A stretch of 64,000 nucleotides of DNA from Labia minor (lineage: Eukaryota > Arthropoda > Insecta > Dermaptera > Spongiphoridae): assembly GCA_963082975.1 (NCBI GenBank), contig OY720344.1, positions 3,273,580 through 3,337,579 on the forward strand. The letters run 5' to 3'. Each line of letters opens with the position of its first letter. Positions within the stretch are counted from its first letter, which is position 1. The position numbers and the translations under genes are program-made. The notes beneath the pieces were generated by a model, which saw only the letters and a program-made list of their open reading frames with translations, was not told the origin of the DNA and did not search any database. Below, one piece after another: positions 35,615 through 47,852 of this stretch.

Positions 35615-35935
35615 TCTATTTTCTTCAAAAAAAAAAAAAAAAAAAAAAAACCTCTGACTTTGTACGTCTTACGCAAGGAAAGTCGGTTATATAAATGAAG
35701 AGGTGTCCTATGATCCGTAGAACGGATCCTCTCAACCTTTACCTTGATTTTCTTGATAGGAGGCGCTATCAAGTAGCTTTTCCCCAATATTGTTCCTGGA
35801 GGCTGGGTAGACGCCGTCCCATAGACCCCAGCTAGGGAAATTCTCTTGCCAGGCCCGGGACTTGAACCCGGGACCAAGTGAATGTGAGGCAGGTTCGTTA
35901 CCCACACACCCAATGGCGCCATCTATTTTCTTCAA
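35615..35935 (-). mobile_element. tRNA-like SINE, copy 3, with 14-bp target duplication
   Basis: The flanking duplication TCTATTTTCTTCAA is at 35615-35628 and 35922-35935. Read on the minus strand the body starts TGGCGCCATTGGGTGTGTGG, has GGGTTCAAGTCCCGGGCC as B box and ends GTCAGAGG followed by about 20 T. This is the clearest copy for defining both ends. The frames at 35494-35959 are translations of the SINE. Confidence 0.9.
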
Positions 35936-36925
35936 TACTATTACAAATGAAATTTTCAATAGAATGCATGATTAACAAACATCATTGATCAATTATATTG
36001 TTCAAAAATTTACTTTAATTTAATTTTAGTAATTTCAAAAAGATTTGGTTCCATTAAAAAGAAAATCAAATTAAAGAATAATTACAATATCATTAGATCA
36101 ATCCTATACTTATAAACAAAAATAAGTATTATTAATCTATTAATGACTTTTAAAGAGAATCTATTACCTAACTTTATTTATTAAATTAAATTGAATTCAA
36201 ATTGAGAAAAAAAATTAATATTAATGCCGTAATGGAGGGAGGTTAACTTGAAATGTATAGTCAACTTTTATTTATATTATTTATTTTTTTTTTTTTCAAA
36301 TGAGATGCTAATAGTAATTGAAAGAAAAATAAATACAATCATACAAATGAGAATCTATTTATCTATCTATTTATTCTTTCTCTTTCTAAAAGAACAATAG
36401 AAGAAAGAAGTTAATCGTTGATACACAAATGAAGTGTGTACTTTAATGTTGTGCCTATTTAAATGGTAAATGGTATTTCTCTCTCTCCTCTCTTATTTTC
36501 ATTCACCTTTAGTGACTTTAAACAATAACATGCAAACGAACGAGGCAATTATCGCCATTTGCAAATGTCGGAAAATATCCAATTCACTTTAGTTGCGATA
36601 AAAGTCACGCAATTAGGTGCGATTAAGACAAAGGTAAAATGGCAATTAAAATTGGCATTCACTGATTTATTATATAAGCAAACAATATGTAATTCTATGT
36701 CATTAAAATTTATGTTAATGAATATAGTTATCTACCATATACCTATATATGGGATATATATATATATATATATGTATATGGGATATATGTATATATGTGT
36801 ATGGGATATATTAAAAGATTAAAAAAATAAAAAAATATATTATAATAAATAAATATTTTTTTCCCTATAATAAGATAATAATAAAATGAAAGAGTATGGT
36901 AAATGTGGGAATCATTAGAAAATAA

Positions 36926-37281
36926 TACGAGGACAGGTCAATAAGTCCGTGACATTTTGAATTTCCCGTCTCTTCAATGAAATGACAACACTGCTCCTTT
37001 CAGTAGGCAATTATCAGCTGACTCCTGTCGAAACTGGAACCACCTGGATCTTCCAGTTTTTATTTGACTTCAATTTATAGCAGACTACCTCGTGATTGAA
37101 AAAGAAAATGAAAAAAAGTGAATTTCATATACTCATTAAGCATTATTTTTTGTAAAAAATACCTAAACATCACTGAAATCAATGCTAAGCTTGATAAATA
37201 CGTTGAAAAATAAAATAATTTTTTTATCCAGAAACCCGAGTTTTATTTAAAAAGTCATGGACTTATTGACCTGCACTCGTA
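36926..37281 (+). mobile_element. Deleted mariner-like element
   Basis: The ends TACGAGGACAGGTCAATAAG and, inverted, TACGAGTGCAGGTCAATAAG are bounded by TA. The inverted repeats extend about 35 bp with some mismatches. Inside, 37086-37205 gives broken fragments resembling a mariner start (IKHYFL-like, then TEINAKLDKYV). About 355 bp in total, non-coding. Confidence 0.8.
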
Positions 37282-37619
37282 ATCTCTAATGTATTATTCA
37301 AATTATCATGCGATCAATTTAAGAAGAAGAAGAAGAAGAAGAACATCATAAAACTTTTGCATGAACATTCTCTAAATATGAGAATTTAATATTAAAAAGA
37401 ATTATTATATTAAATCAAGATTAATAATAATAATAAAAAAAAGGTGTGTTCATTCCTATGTGCTCTTGTGATACTTAGAAGAAAAAAAAACATATCTTTA
37501 ACTATTATTATTAATTTCATTCAAGAGTATATAAACAGATATTATATCAAAGTTGCAATCAAGTAACGCTTGTTATCATTCAGTAAATGGTCAGGACTTC
37601 TTCAAAATTATTGTCTAAT

Positions 37620-37903
37620 GAGGGGATCCTGGGAGACGAGAGAGTAGATTTAGAGTATTTGAGAATAGGATTCTTCGCAGCTTTATGGACCAAATAAAGA
37701 TGAGGTCACATCGGAATGATAGAGACTGCATAACGAGGAATTGCATAACTTCTATGCTTCTCTGGACCATCGAGTTAGGGTTATAAAATTGTACATGTTG
37801 CAATGGGTAGGGCACGTGGCTAGAATGGGAGAGGAAAGAATTGCGAAAAATATATTGGTGGGGTGACCGATTGGAAGACCAAGGACGGAGTAGGTGGACA
37901 ATG
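37620..37903 (+). pseudogene. C-terminal fragment of a LINE endonuclease-reverse transcriptase
   Basis: Frames with shifts and stops give FENRILR, RNRELHNFY-like and then QWVGHVARMGEERIAKNIL and IGRPRTE. This is the common C-terminal signature (LRW-GHV-RM, GRPRTRW) of insect non-LTR retrotransposon proteins. It is interrupted at 37904 by a DNA transposon. Confidence 0.75.
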
Positions 37904-38731
37904 TAAAGGGTCTTTCAAATTCGACGGTTTTTTAATCCTTAAATAAAATACACAATTTGCATTGATTTCAAAAAAATGTTTATTGGTCATTAAAGTATAT
38001 AGTGTATGACATTTAAACAAAAACAAAAATTAATATCCGCCATATGTCCACCACGTTCAGCTCCACAAATGCATAATTGTAGTTCCAATTCACCAATAAT
38101 GTGAATAATTTTGTCCTTCAGCTCAGGAATCGATTGTGGATCATTCTTTTCACGTAACCACCGAGAAAGTAGTCCATTGGTGTCAGATCACATGATCTTG
38201 GTGGCCAATTGACATCACCATTTCTGTAACAACTCGATGGTTTTATGAGGAGTGTGACAGGTTGAACCATCTTGCTGAAACCACATGCCTTCCAGGTTAT
38301 TATTGTTCAATTCAGGCCACAAAAAGTTAGTTATCATTTCACGATATCGGAGGCAATTCACGTTAACAGCTTCTCTCTAGCATCATTTTTATTTTAATTT
38401 TGACAATGACACCTCCTGACCACAACTCACACCAAACAGATACCCGTTTAGGTTGTAATGGTCTCTGATGAATCAGTCGTGGATTTTCTTCACCCCAAAT
38501 ACGGCAATTTTGTTTATTAACATAGCCACCAATTTCAAAATGTTCTTCATTTGAAAAAAAAAAATGATTTTTTGAGAAAAGCCATCCGTTTAAATGTCAT
38601 ACACTATAAATACCCTTTAAATGTCATACGTTATACTTTAATGACCAGTAAAAATTTTTTTGAAATCAATGCAAATTGTGTATTTTATTTAAGGATTAAA
38701 AAAACCGTCCAATTTGAAAGACCCTTTCGTA
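37904..38731 (-). mobile_element. Tc1/mariner-superfamily element with long inverted repeats and broken transposase
   Basis: Long inverted ends (AAAGGGTCTTTCAAATT and complement, about 125 bp each, to GGTCATTAAAGTATA) flank the transposase. On the minus strand the transposase gives GYVNKQNCRIWGEENPR, then VSVWCELWSGG, WFQQDGSTCHT and WPPRSCDLTPMDYF. These hold the second and third catalytic Asp of an IS630/Tc1/mariner type enzyme. Frameshifts and a deletion between the last two blocks make it inactive. TA flanks both ends. It is nested in a LINE fragment. Confidence 0.85.
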
Positions 38732-38789
38732 AGAGACGTGCGAGAGACGGGAGAGGGTAGGGGTTGGATGTCAATGGACTTTCGAGTTC

Positions 38790-40000
38790 CGTAAAGCCAC
38801 AGAGATAGATAGATAAATTAAATTTTAATTTTATTTCTTTATATGTAATATTGTTCTTTCAAATATAATCTGTCTCATTTTTTTTTTAAAGAATATTAAT
38901 AAATATTAATAGAATCTATTCTAATTTTATTAATTACAATAAAAATAATAATAAATAAATCTTTATAAAACTTTAATTTAAATATTTATTTAATTATTTA
39001 TTTGAAAACATAAAACGTGTATGTAAATAAAAAAGAAAACTTGAAATAACTAATTATAAAACATTATAAAAAATAACTATACTTATAGCTTATAAGTATC
39101 TTTTTTTTGTTTTTATTTTCGAGATTTGCATTTTGTAAAAAAAAAAAAAAAAACACTTTCTTCATAATTTGCAACGTTAAAAAAAACATTGTTTATGAAC
39201 TCTTGCAAAAATATCTGACTATCTTACTCTATCACTAAGTATACATCTAAAAGGACATGCCGACGGAATAGATGATTCGGGGGTGGGTGGGGAAGTAAAA
39301 GAGGGAAGGTGACAGTGGTGATGATGATATGGGAGAAGAGGAGGGAGAGGCGGGTGGGGGGGGGGGTTAAAAAAATTGAGTTAAAACAAAAAACGAAAGA
39401 GACGTGTTGCTTGAAAAAGAGAGAAGAGAAAATATTCATATGCTAATTAGTCATGGCTAAAGCATTGATGTTGTTTTCTTACTCGTATATCAATGCTTTG
39501 ATCTTTTATCCAGGAATTCTCAGGAAAGCGCACAAACACACACACACACACACACATACATACATTATGGGTGTACAGTAAATAGAATAAGTGTACATAT
39601 AGATAACATTATCCATTTCACCCTTATCATCTACCTCTTTCATTTCCTCCTAATCCTCCCCCTCTCCTCTACCAACCCACCTACTCCGATCTATCTATTA
39701 TATATATTATATATTATATAAACAAACTGAGATTCAATCAAGGAAATGAAAACAAAAAACAACGAATTTGTTGTTTCAGATATTATCAAATTCTTTTTAT
39801 TTTTTTTTTTTTTTGTATTTCGTTGTAATTCAACAAATAAAATTTCCAAAAAAACAACACTTTATTCTTACTTATTTTGCATTTAACATTCATACACACA
39901 TATTTATGGGTAAAGAAATTGATACAATATAAATTTTGCAAATTTCATCATATGACTTTTATATTTTTTATTTTTTTGTCGAATTGCGCAAAAAATATAA
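38790..40000. other. Intergenic, no gene seen
   Basis: AT-rich sequence with a purine-rich stretch 39270-39430 (GGAGGG, GGTGGGGGGG), a (CA)n tract at 39536-39556 and pyrimidine runs near 39640-39670. The minus-strand frame at 39224-39439 is a reading of the purine tract. Confidence 0.55.
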
Positions 40001-40004
40001 TAAG

Positions 40005-40590
40005 TTGACCTGTGGCCAGGTCCGAACCGACCGACGGTTTGAAGTAAATTAATTTCCAGCTACAGAAACAATTTCAAATAATTTTAATATATCTATTAAT
40101 GTAATAAAAAACAGATAGGCATATAACATAAATATTTTTAATTTTATTTTATTTATAATATATATATGTAAGACCAGGCTGTGACGTCATGAATGGCTGG
40201 ATGACGTCCTATAATTTTAAATCAAGAAAAAACTAATAAAGATGATTTTTCTCGAGGATAAAACCAATACAAAGTGCATGATTCGCGGAGATATGTAAAA
40301 AATCTCCTCATTTGAAATTTGGTGTGAAAATAACCCTTCCATTCCTATCGTCGATCGGTAATACTACCATTTCCGCTTTCCGGATATACACCAAAAGTTG
40401 ATCCATTCATCATACTAATGCATTAAGTAAATATACCAAATTTCATCAAAATCCGTTGTGCAGTACACATCTATACAGACGCACGGACAGAAGGACAGAG
40501 ATGATGCTAAAATACTTTTTTCTGTTAAGAAAATGCATGATTCTAGGAGATCTGTAAAAATCTCCATATGTGAAATTTGGTATATATATA
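40005..40590 (+). mobile_element. Interspersed repeat family B, copy 1
   Basis: Ordered blocks are GACCTGTGGCCAGGTCCG, ATTTCCAGCTACAGAAAC, TGACGTCATGAATGGCTG, ATGATTTTTCTCGAGG, ACCAATACAAAGTGCATGA and AAATTTGGTGTGAAAATAA. CTATCGTCGATCGGTAAT, TTTCATCAAAATCCGTTG and an ACGGACAGAAGG tract follow. The same order is found inverted at 48 kb and direct at 60.6 kb. There is no coding capacity and the class is unknown. Confidence 0.8.
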
Positions 40591-40599
40591 TATAAAGAA

Positions 40600-41640
40600 T
40601 TAAAAAAAAGTAATAAAATGTTTTGGATATTGAGATTTCATCAATAATCTCGTATTAAATCAGATAAGTAAATTAATAAATGGGTATGACTGATTAACTC
40701 TATGAGAGAAGGAGATTATACCATCTCTGTGGCTTAGTTAAATAAACTCTCCTTAAATTGAAAAGTTTTCCTGAAACAACAATCAGAAGAATATATCCAA
40801 CTAACTTTCATTTCATCTTTAATTTTGTTTGTTGTTCATTTACCTTTCCCGTTTAGAGTTTTAAGAAAATAGCAAATTGTACAAGACTCGCAACATTCTC
40901 TAAAAAAAAAAATGCGATAATATCTAACATAGCTAAATAGTAGGTTAACTAACAACAAATATGTACACCAAAGATATTATTAAGAAAAAAATCTTTCTCT
41001 TTTTGGTCAAATTGAATATGCCAAAAATGGGGAAGAAATAAAAGAATATATAAAACTTTAATGAAGAGATAATAATAAAGCGGTAAGAAAAAAAATGAAT
41101 ATGAAAATTTTCATTAATCACTCACAGTTTGCAAGATTGATTATTTATTATCTCTTTAACTAAAAAGTAGAAGAAGAAACTGATGCTGCTAGAAGATAGA
41201 TAATCTAACAGATGGGAAAGTATGATGGAAAGTGGTAGAGTATGGTAGAGTTAATAAACTAAAATTAAAAATAAAAATCAATAAAAATGGAGTGACCGAT
41301 TGAAAATAATAATCCTGAGATAGGGTTGAGCAAATCTAGGCCAAGAAGGTCAACCAAGATTGACTCCCGAGAAGGTCGAGGGAATATCGAATCTTCCTTC
41401 ACAGCCTCCAGGCATACAAGGAGAGATGGATGATACCATAAGATGCTAAATGAGGCAGAAGAAACATTTTTTATTTAGTTATTTATTCATTTATTTATTA
41501 TTATATTCAATACAATGATAGTAGATGAAAGGAAATATTAATCAATACAATCAATAAGAATAATAAATAAATAAATAAAATATTGAAACAAATCATTCAA
41601 AATATAACATAATTATACTTGTATGTATTATTATTATCTA
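40600..41640. other. Intergenic with a possible LINE tail
   Basis: AT-rich. Around 41330-41465 frame fragments resemble the extreme C-terminus of LINE proteins (GRPR-like start, then ERWMIP and MLNEAEE), but matches are weak and shifted. No other content is seen. Confidence 0.3.
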
Positions 41641-41644
41641 AAAT

Positions 41645-41755
41645 AGTGTTTCTTAACCACTGTACCGCGAGATTTTCAAAGTGTGCCTCGAGATTATGAG
41701 GCTCTTAAACATTTCCGACTTTTTTTCTAAATTTTTTCAAAACAAAAAAACATAA
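41645..41755 (+). mobile_element. hAT-like MITE fragment related to the copy at 63.2 kb
   Basis: AGTGTTTCTTAACCACTGTA with ACCGCGAG and GTGTGCC, then AGGCTCTTAAACATTTCCGA. The last block is shared exactly with 63268-63295. The right end is lost. Confidence 0.6.
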
Positions 41756-41759
41756 ATAA

Positions 41760-43189
41760 ATAAAATTATTATTTACTATTTTTTTTAAGTGTATTTCTTA
41801 TAAATTTCTGTTATCATTCCTAAAAATTGTATAAAATTTTTGTTAATTTTAGGTTTTGTAAATTTTTTAATTCATTTTAAATTATCATAATGTGAACACA
41901 CAAGTTTGAATTTTAAGATAAAATTCACATTTCGACATTTAAAAAAATAAAATAATTTTTGTTTTATATTTATTTAATGATTAATCATCTCATCCAAATA
42001 TGATCCAAAATTCAATTGGAAGTTATTATCCTAATTTATTATTATTATTATCAAATTTCCAGTCCAAATTGAAGGCGATTCTGTTTTATAGCGTTCGCTC
42101 TCTCTCTTACATATTACCTATTAAATTCCTAATGACCAAAAAGTAAAGTTTATATCTAATATCACTTAAGATTCGTTGTTTTGACACATTGGCTGGTGTC
42201 TTCAACTCTAGGAAACAGTTGTAGGTAATTCTGTTACTATATCGTCCAACCGTGTCAATCCTCCATCACCTCCTTGTCTCTTCACTCTTTCTCAACATCA
42301 ACAACAACATATTATTATATTATTATTATTATTATTATTTATATTATTTAATATTGTAATTAATTATTGTATTTAATTTGTTTTCATATTTTTGACCCAA
42401 ATTACTTTAAATTATAACGACTCTGAAGACGAAATATTTCTACAGGGGAAGAAATATCGGCTGCATGGTGGCTATAAAAATAAGCTTTATCAAGACAAGA
42501 TTTCATCTAATTTTAAATAAATAAAAAAAATAGTGAAAATGTTTTATAGCTATTTTTAAATGGTATTAGTTTGTTAAATTATATATATTAATTTTATTTA
42601 TATTATTTAATAATTTTATTTATATTTATGACTCATTTTCTTATATTAATACATAACCCTGTAATTTACATTTTTGATTGATTTTTTGTATTAAAATTTA
42701 CAAATATATATATTTTGGAGAAATAATACTAGTAATAATTAATCATTTCTATATTTAATATTTTTTCCAATAAATATTTTTATAAATGTTAAAATAAAGA
42801 AGATATTGACACAAACAAATCGAATTGGCCATTAAAATTAAAATTTAAAACATGATTTAGATTCAATAGGCAACGTGAAGCTTTGTTGAGCTTAATCTTA
42901 CCTAAATTTAAAAAAAAATCAATTTTTCGGTTTTTTTTTTTTCTAGATTAGATAATCAATACAAAATTTATCAAAATAAATTAAGAGGGTGGCAAATATG
43001 AAATTTTCAAAATAAAGAATAAAAATCATAATTCATTGTCATGTAAATTCATTAATTCTTGTTTTAATATGCTTGTTAAATTTATTAGAAAGCAAAAAAG
43101 AAGGGCGTCGTTATGTTAATTTATCATAAAAAAAGAAAAAAAATTGTCTAATTTTTCTATCATAAATCTTTTGATAGGCATCATCGATC

Positions 43190-43228
<39 letters not shown>

Positions 43229-43770
43229 TGAAGTCGTCGTCATCGTCGTCGTTTATACTGATTGACTATTAACATTCCATTGGGCATAAGGGAGGTGGAG
43301 TTTGAGGAAAAAGTAGTGAAAAGAGAGGGTAGGTGAGGAGGACGAGGAGGCATGGTACAATATTGAAGGTATACGTACATACAAGGAAGGGCGCATAGCA
43401 TAGGTGTTGTTAACAACTGCAAGAAAACTTGAATCCAAGGAGGATTAATGGAACTCGAGGGGCACCACCGCTACTCGGTAGTTACGCGGCAGAAATTAAT
43501 TTTATTAATGATGGCTCTCGACAAATATGATTTGATTCGATCAGCCCAACCAAAACAGAGAGAGAAAGAGAGACGACTGACTCTTTTTTTTTTCTTTTAC
43601 TCTGTTAACACACACTCAACCAACTACATTATACAATTTTACTATTACTAAATACTTCATCATTTTTTTTATTCTCTCTCTCTCTCTCTCTCTCTTTCTT
43701 TTCAAATTATATATTTATCTATAGATATATTAAAGGGGGAAAAAAAAACTTATATTTTCAAAATATTGAA
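41760..43770. other. Intergenic, no gene seen
   Basis: Mostly AT-rich. It includes a poly(A) tract of 33 at 43193-43225, CGT repeats at 43231-43250 and a TC tract at 43675-43694. Open frames at 43240-43438 and 43448-43651 have no recognisable product. Confidence 0.55.
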
Positions 43771-44076
43771 ATATGATGAAAGAAGGCGCCATTGGGTGTG
43801 TGGGTAGCGAACCTGCCTCCCATTCACATGGTCTCGGGTTCAATTCTCGAGCCTGGCAAGGGAATTTCTCTAGCTGGGTGGGGTCTATGGGACGGAGTCA
43901 ACCCAGCCTCCGGGAACAACCTTGGGGAAAAGTTACTTGATAGCGCCTCCTATCAAGAAAATCAAGGTAAAGGTGGAGAGGACCCGTTCTACTGATCATA
44001 GAACACTTCCTCATTGATAGACATTGTCCTTGCGTAGGACGTACAAAAGTCAGAGGTTTGTTTTTATATGATGAAA
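43771..44076 (+). mobile_element. tRNA-like SINE, copy 4, with 11-bp target duplication
   Basis: ATATGATGAAA flanks the copy at 43771-43781 and 44066-44076. The body starts GGCGCCATTGGGTGTGTGGG. Its B box is GGGTTCAATTCTCGAGCC, then GGACGGAGTCAACCCAGCC, GACCCGTTCTACTGATCATAG and CCTTGCGTAGGACGTACAAA follow, ending GTCAGAGGTTTG and T. It is nearly full length and in forward orientation. Confidence 0.9.
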
Positions 44077-44079
44077 TTA

Positions 44080-44305
44080 AATATTATGAATATATATATA
44101 GAATTAAACTAAAATGAGTAGGTAATAACTGTAAAAATTATAAAATACAATATTTAAGTTTTTATTAAGTTTTTAATGCTTCTCTTTTTGAAATAATTAT
44201 TAATTAATATTTTAGCTTTTTTTTAAAATTATTATTATTAATTATATAAATAATATCAATAAATACATTAATGTATCTATTTTTTACATAATTTAAAATT
44301 ATTAT

Positions 44306-44337
<32 letters not shown>

Positions 44338-45655
44338 ATGTTTGTGTGTGTATGTGTGTATATATATTTTTAATGAAATTTCATCGCCCAGGTGATTTGA
44401 TTGGATTGAACTTTGAGTAGTAAATTGATTGCATGCCAAGCAGTGATCGAATCCGGGTTCATGACCCTTATCTATCTATATGAGATGCCACAACAACAAG
44501 AATTCATTTTTTATAAAAAGTTATTAAAATTTTGAGATAGATAGATAAGAAATAACTTATTAGTCTAATGTTACAACTTTTGATATCTAATCTACAAGAT
44601 TTTTACCAATTTTAATTTATGTATATATTTATTCCATTGATGTATAAATTTAATAATTTTTAATTACACATTTAATTACTAATTAACATTAAGTTATGGT
44701 ATTTCTAGCAAGTCTAATTATGTATAGCTAATTTTGTAGTAGCAATTCAAAGAAGCAACAAATATAAAATATAAAAAAATGAAGAAGTATATACTTAAAT
44801 ATTTATATAAAAAAAAAAAATATCATATTTTGAATATATAATTTAAAAATATCATAGGAATAAGTATTTATTTATTAACGTTTATAATCAAATCATGAGT
44901 ATATTATCAATTTTAATTTTATTTTTTTTATATGACTAAATTTTATAAGTATACATCATCCGTTTGTAAATATAATACAATTTGTTTATTTATTTAAAGA
45001 TTTTAACTCGATGATATTATCGTTATGCATTTCAATAGTAGTTTAAAATATATATAAGAGAGATTGAGGCACTATTTTGAGCAATTTTTAAAATTTATTC
45101 CCCCCCCCCTCCCCATCAAAATAATTAACTTTGACCTGTTTTATTTAGTTTGTTGTTAAGCCTTATTTATTTGTCAAATTGATAAACTATTTAAATTCCT
45201 TATAATTATGATAGGAAAATTATATTTGTGTAATGTGTTCCAAGGTGTGGCCCCAGTGTCAGGGGACCAATGAACAACAACAAATTTATGTTAAAAAATT
45301 TATAATTTGAAATGATTTTATTTAACCAAGTTGAACATGCTCTCTAGTGAACAAACTAATATATACATACTTTAAAAATTAAATTTCCTCTTTTAATTTA
45401 TCTAATCAAAATTGTATAATATTTTTTCTTCATTTTCATTTTTAAATGCTTAAATTCATTTAAACTTGAGGTATAACTTGTTCCTTTCTTCTTGATAGGT
45501 TTCATTTTTTTCAATTATTTCATTAACTGTAATTTCATAAATAAGCCCATTTGATGGAAACTTGAATAGATTTCCAATCTTATTTAAATAAAGAAGCTGT
45601 AATAGATTTTCTTTTATTACTTTCGCTATCAAGTATTTAAAAGTTTTGTTTTGTT
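44080..45655. other. Intergenic, one possible tRNA-like remnant
   Basis: AT-rich with a TA tract at 44313-44337 and a C run at 45101-45110. The minus strand at 44425-44470 has GAACCCGGATTCGATCACTG, reminiscent of a Pol III B box, but no A box or tRNA fold was found. Confidence 0.35.
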
Positions 45656-45659
45656 TTCA

Positions 45660-46560
45660 ATATTTACTATCAAATAGTCACCTACACGAGGTGTTTAAGT
45701 CTCTTTTGAAAATTCTTCCATAAAATTACAGTAGTTCTTCTTTTTTCTTTAATCTCATCATAGTTTTTTGTAAACTATCGGTTTGTTTCCTTTTTTGCTT
45801 CTTTCACTCATTCCTTTAAATCTTTCATTTAGTCTTTCTTTTTCGTTTTTTCGTCTTTAGTCTTCTTTTTGTCTTCTTTCAGTTTCTTCACTTCTACATG
45901 TCTCGGATTCACTAGCGTACTTGTCAAATGTAGGAATTAACCTTTCTTATATCTTATATCCATCCACTCTATTGTTCTTCTTATTCTTGACTTTTTGCTG
46001 TCTATGGCAAAGGACGAATACTCTCAGAGGTAACAGTTACAGGAGGATCTTTTGCTAAAGTGATAAATGTTCAATTGCAAGTGCAAGATGGTCGTCATAA
46101 TCAAAAAAATCAGAAACTTTTTGTGCTAATCTCTGTTGCTCAGAAGTCGATTAAAATATTATTAGATGGCTGTAAATAATCTAATTTTTACTGAGTATAA
46201 TAATGTCGTAGGTTGTTATTGTTTTTTCCTTGCCTGGCTTGAATTATTATAAGAATTTGACCTTTTGCTGAGCAATTGGATTATTAAAGATAATAAAATC
46301 TAGCCAGCAAAGTGTTTTCTGCTTTCTGAAGCGTCAACTTGGAATGTCTCTTCAAGAAATTCATAATCCAGTCTCGACTAGTCATCTCATCACCATCATC
46401 CCTCCAACATGATGGATATCATGGACATTTCTTTAAAAGTATGCAACAAGCTCTTCTTCCAGAGTTGAATTAAAAACTTGCCGAAAGGAGAGTGTTTTGA
46501 AAAAAAAACCAATACTCTCGAAGTTGAAGGTTCAGTGTTTTTCTTTTTTTCTATACGATA
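45660..46560 (-). pseudogene. Pogo/Tigger-type transposase relic
   Basis: Minus-strand fragments in shifting frames include DWIMNFLKRHSKLTLQKAEN, the CENP-B-type helix-turn-helix consensus around 46290-46385. Further on are PVTVTSESIRPLP near 46030 and a Lys/Glu-rich tail (VKKLKEDKK and ERLNERFKG) near 45800-45900, in the order expected for a pogo-type protein. The catalytic core is largely deleted. It lies on a different strand context from the 17.7-kb Tigger relic and is not the same copy. Confidence 0.55.
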
Positions 46561-46569
46561 AAAAAAAGT

Positions 46570-46920
46570 TATGTGTGCTTAACATAAAAACTTTTAGCAG
46601 CACTTCATAATGAAAGATTGTTGTTACAAAATCAACTTTAAATTTATATTTTTGTTTTTTATTTTAAATAAATTTATTCAAAGCTATTACTTTATTATTT
46701 TATTAAAAAATAAACAAAAGTTAACTTTAAATTTACGTGGTGCAAGAAAATTGAAGAAAGTGTGCAATGGTGTGTACTTAATTAAAAAAATAAAATAAAA
46801 AAATGTTTCACTACAATAAAAGAACTAAATATTATCGTCTTTCGTTAATACTTTTGATGATAGATATGTAGTTCAAGTTGATATGTTGTCATTGGCCAGA
46901 TGAGTCATGACTGTACGTAT
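46570..46920. other. Intergenic AT-rich DNA
   Basis: The open frame at 46610-46798 is AT-rich and low complexity, with no recognisable product. Confidence 0.5.
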
Positions 46921-46925
46921 CTACA

Positions 46926-47193
46926 GCCCAATTTACACGGGCTTAGTACTTTTAAGCGCGAGCCAAAATGAAATTTTCAAAATGTCTTCCGGGCCGTAGG
47001 ACCATATTTCGAAAACACTAATAAATAAAAATCTTTTTTATCTTTTTTTTTTTTTAGAGACATATGGAACGAAAAATCAAAATAAGAGCCAACTTTTTCA
47101 ACGGACCGGCTGTCGTTCAAATAGCCCGCGTTTAAAAGTATTTGCCCACCCCCTGAACTAATGACAAGTACTAAGCCCGTGTAAACTATGCTT
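46926..47193. mobile_element. MITE with inverted ends, family unknown
   Basis: The left end AGCCCAATTTACACGGGCTT and the right end, inverted, AAGCATAGTTTACACGGGCT match over the core TTTACACGGGCTTAGTACTT. The interior is about 220 bp with no frame. I could not define the target duplication. Confidence 0.75.
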
Positions 47194-47194
47194 A

Positions 47195-47750
47195 AGGAAG
47201 AATATCTTCAAGCATCCGCAACCAACACCCAAAGTAACAGGGAACGATGAGATTGATTATATCGGTATAGAATTTCTCATTCATGCAACCACAAATGTGC
47301 CACAGCCAAGTGTGGCAGAGTATATATAACATACCTACATAGTTTATTAATAATAATAGAATAGAAAGAAGCCAAGAAATCTTATTGATTAACTCTTCCT
47401 TATGAGTTTAAAAAAGAAGAAGAAGAAGAAGAAGAAGAATTTTTTTCATAATGAATAAATAAATTAGGATGGTCGTTTTCGGGTGTAACAAAAAAAAAAA
47501 AAAAGTCAAAACGACTCTATAATTTATCTGCTTACTTTACAATAGGTAGGTTTATATAAAAAATAATAATAGTATTTCATAAATTTTTAAAATTATGAAA
47601 AACTAATAAAATATTTAATAATTTATATATTTTCGTAGACTTAAAATAATTAACTACTAACTTAATTAATTCGAAATTTAATAATTTTATTTATTTATTT
47701 ATTTTTTGATTTTGAATATTCTTATATGATTTTAATATATATACCACTAG
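47195..47750. other. Intergenic AT-rich DNA
   Basis: Contains an AAG tract at 47413-47440 and an A run at 47488-47503. No gene is seen. Confidence 0.55.
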
Positions 47751-47751
47751 C

Positions 47752-47819
47752 AGACCCGGCAAAGCTTCGCTTTTGCATGTGTGTCCGTATACATATATAC
47801 TTATGTGATAACTGAACAC

Positions 47820-47852
<33 letters not shown>

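Noticed and set aside
35494-35959. Frames with GVWVTNLP and SPGPG phrases on the minus strand
   Set aside because: They are translations of the SINE and recur at 43.8 and 58.0 kb.
43240-43438. Two overlapping minus-strand frames with Cys and Tyr
   Set aside because: Short, overlapping, no acceptor or donor context, no known product.
44425-44470. tRNA-like B box
   Set aside because: No A box or cloverleaf could be traced, so no tRNA gene or SINE is called.
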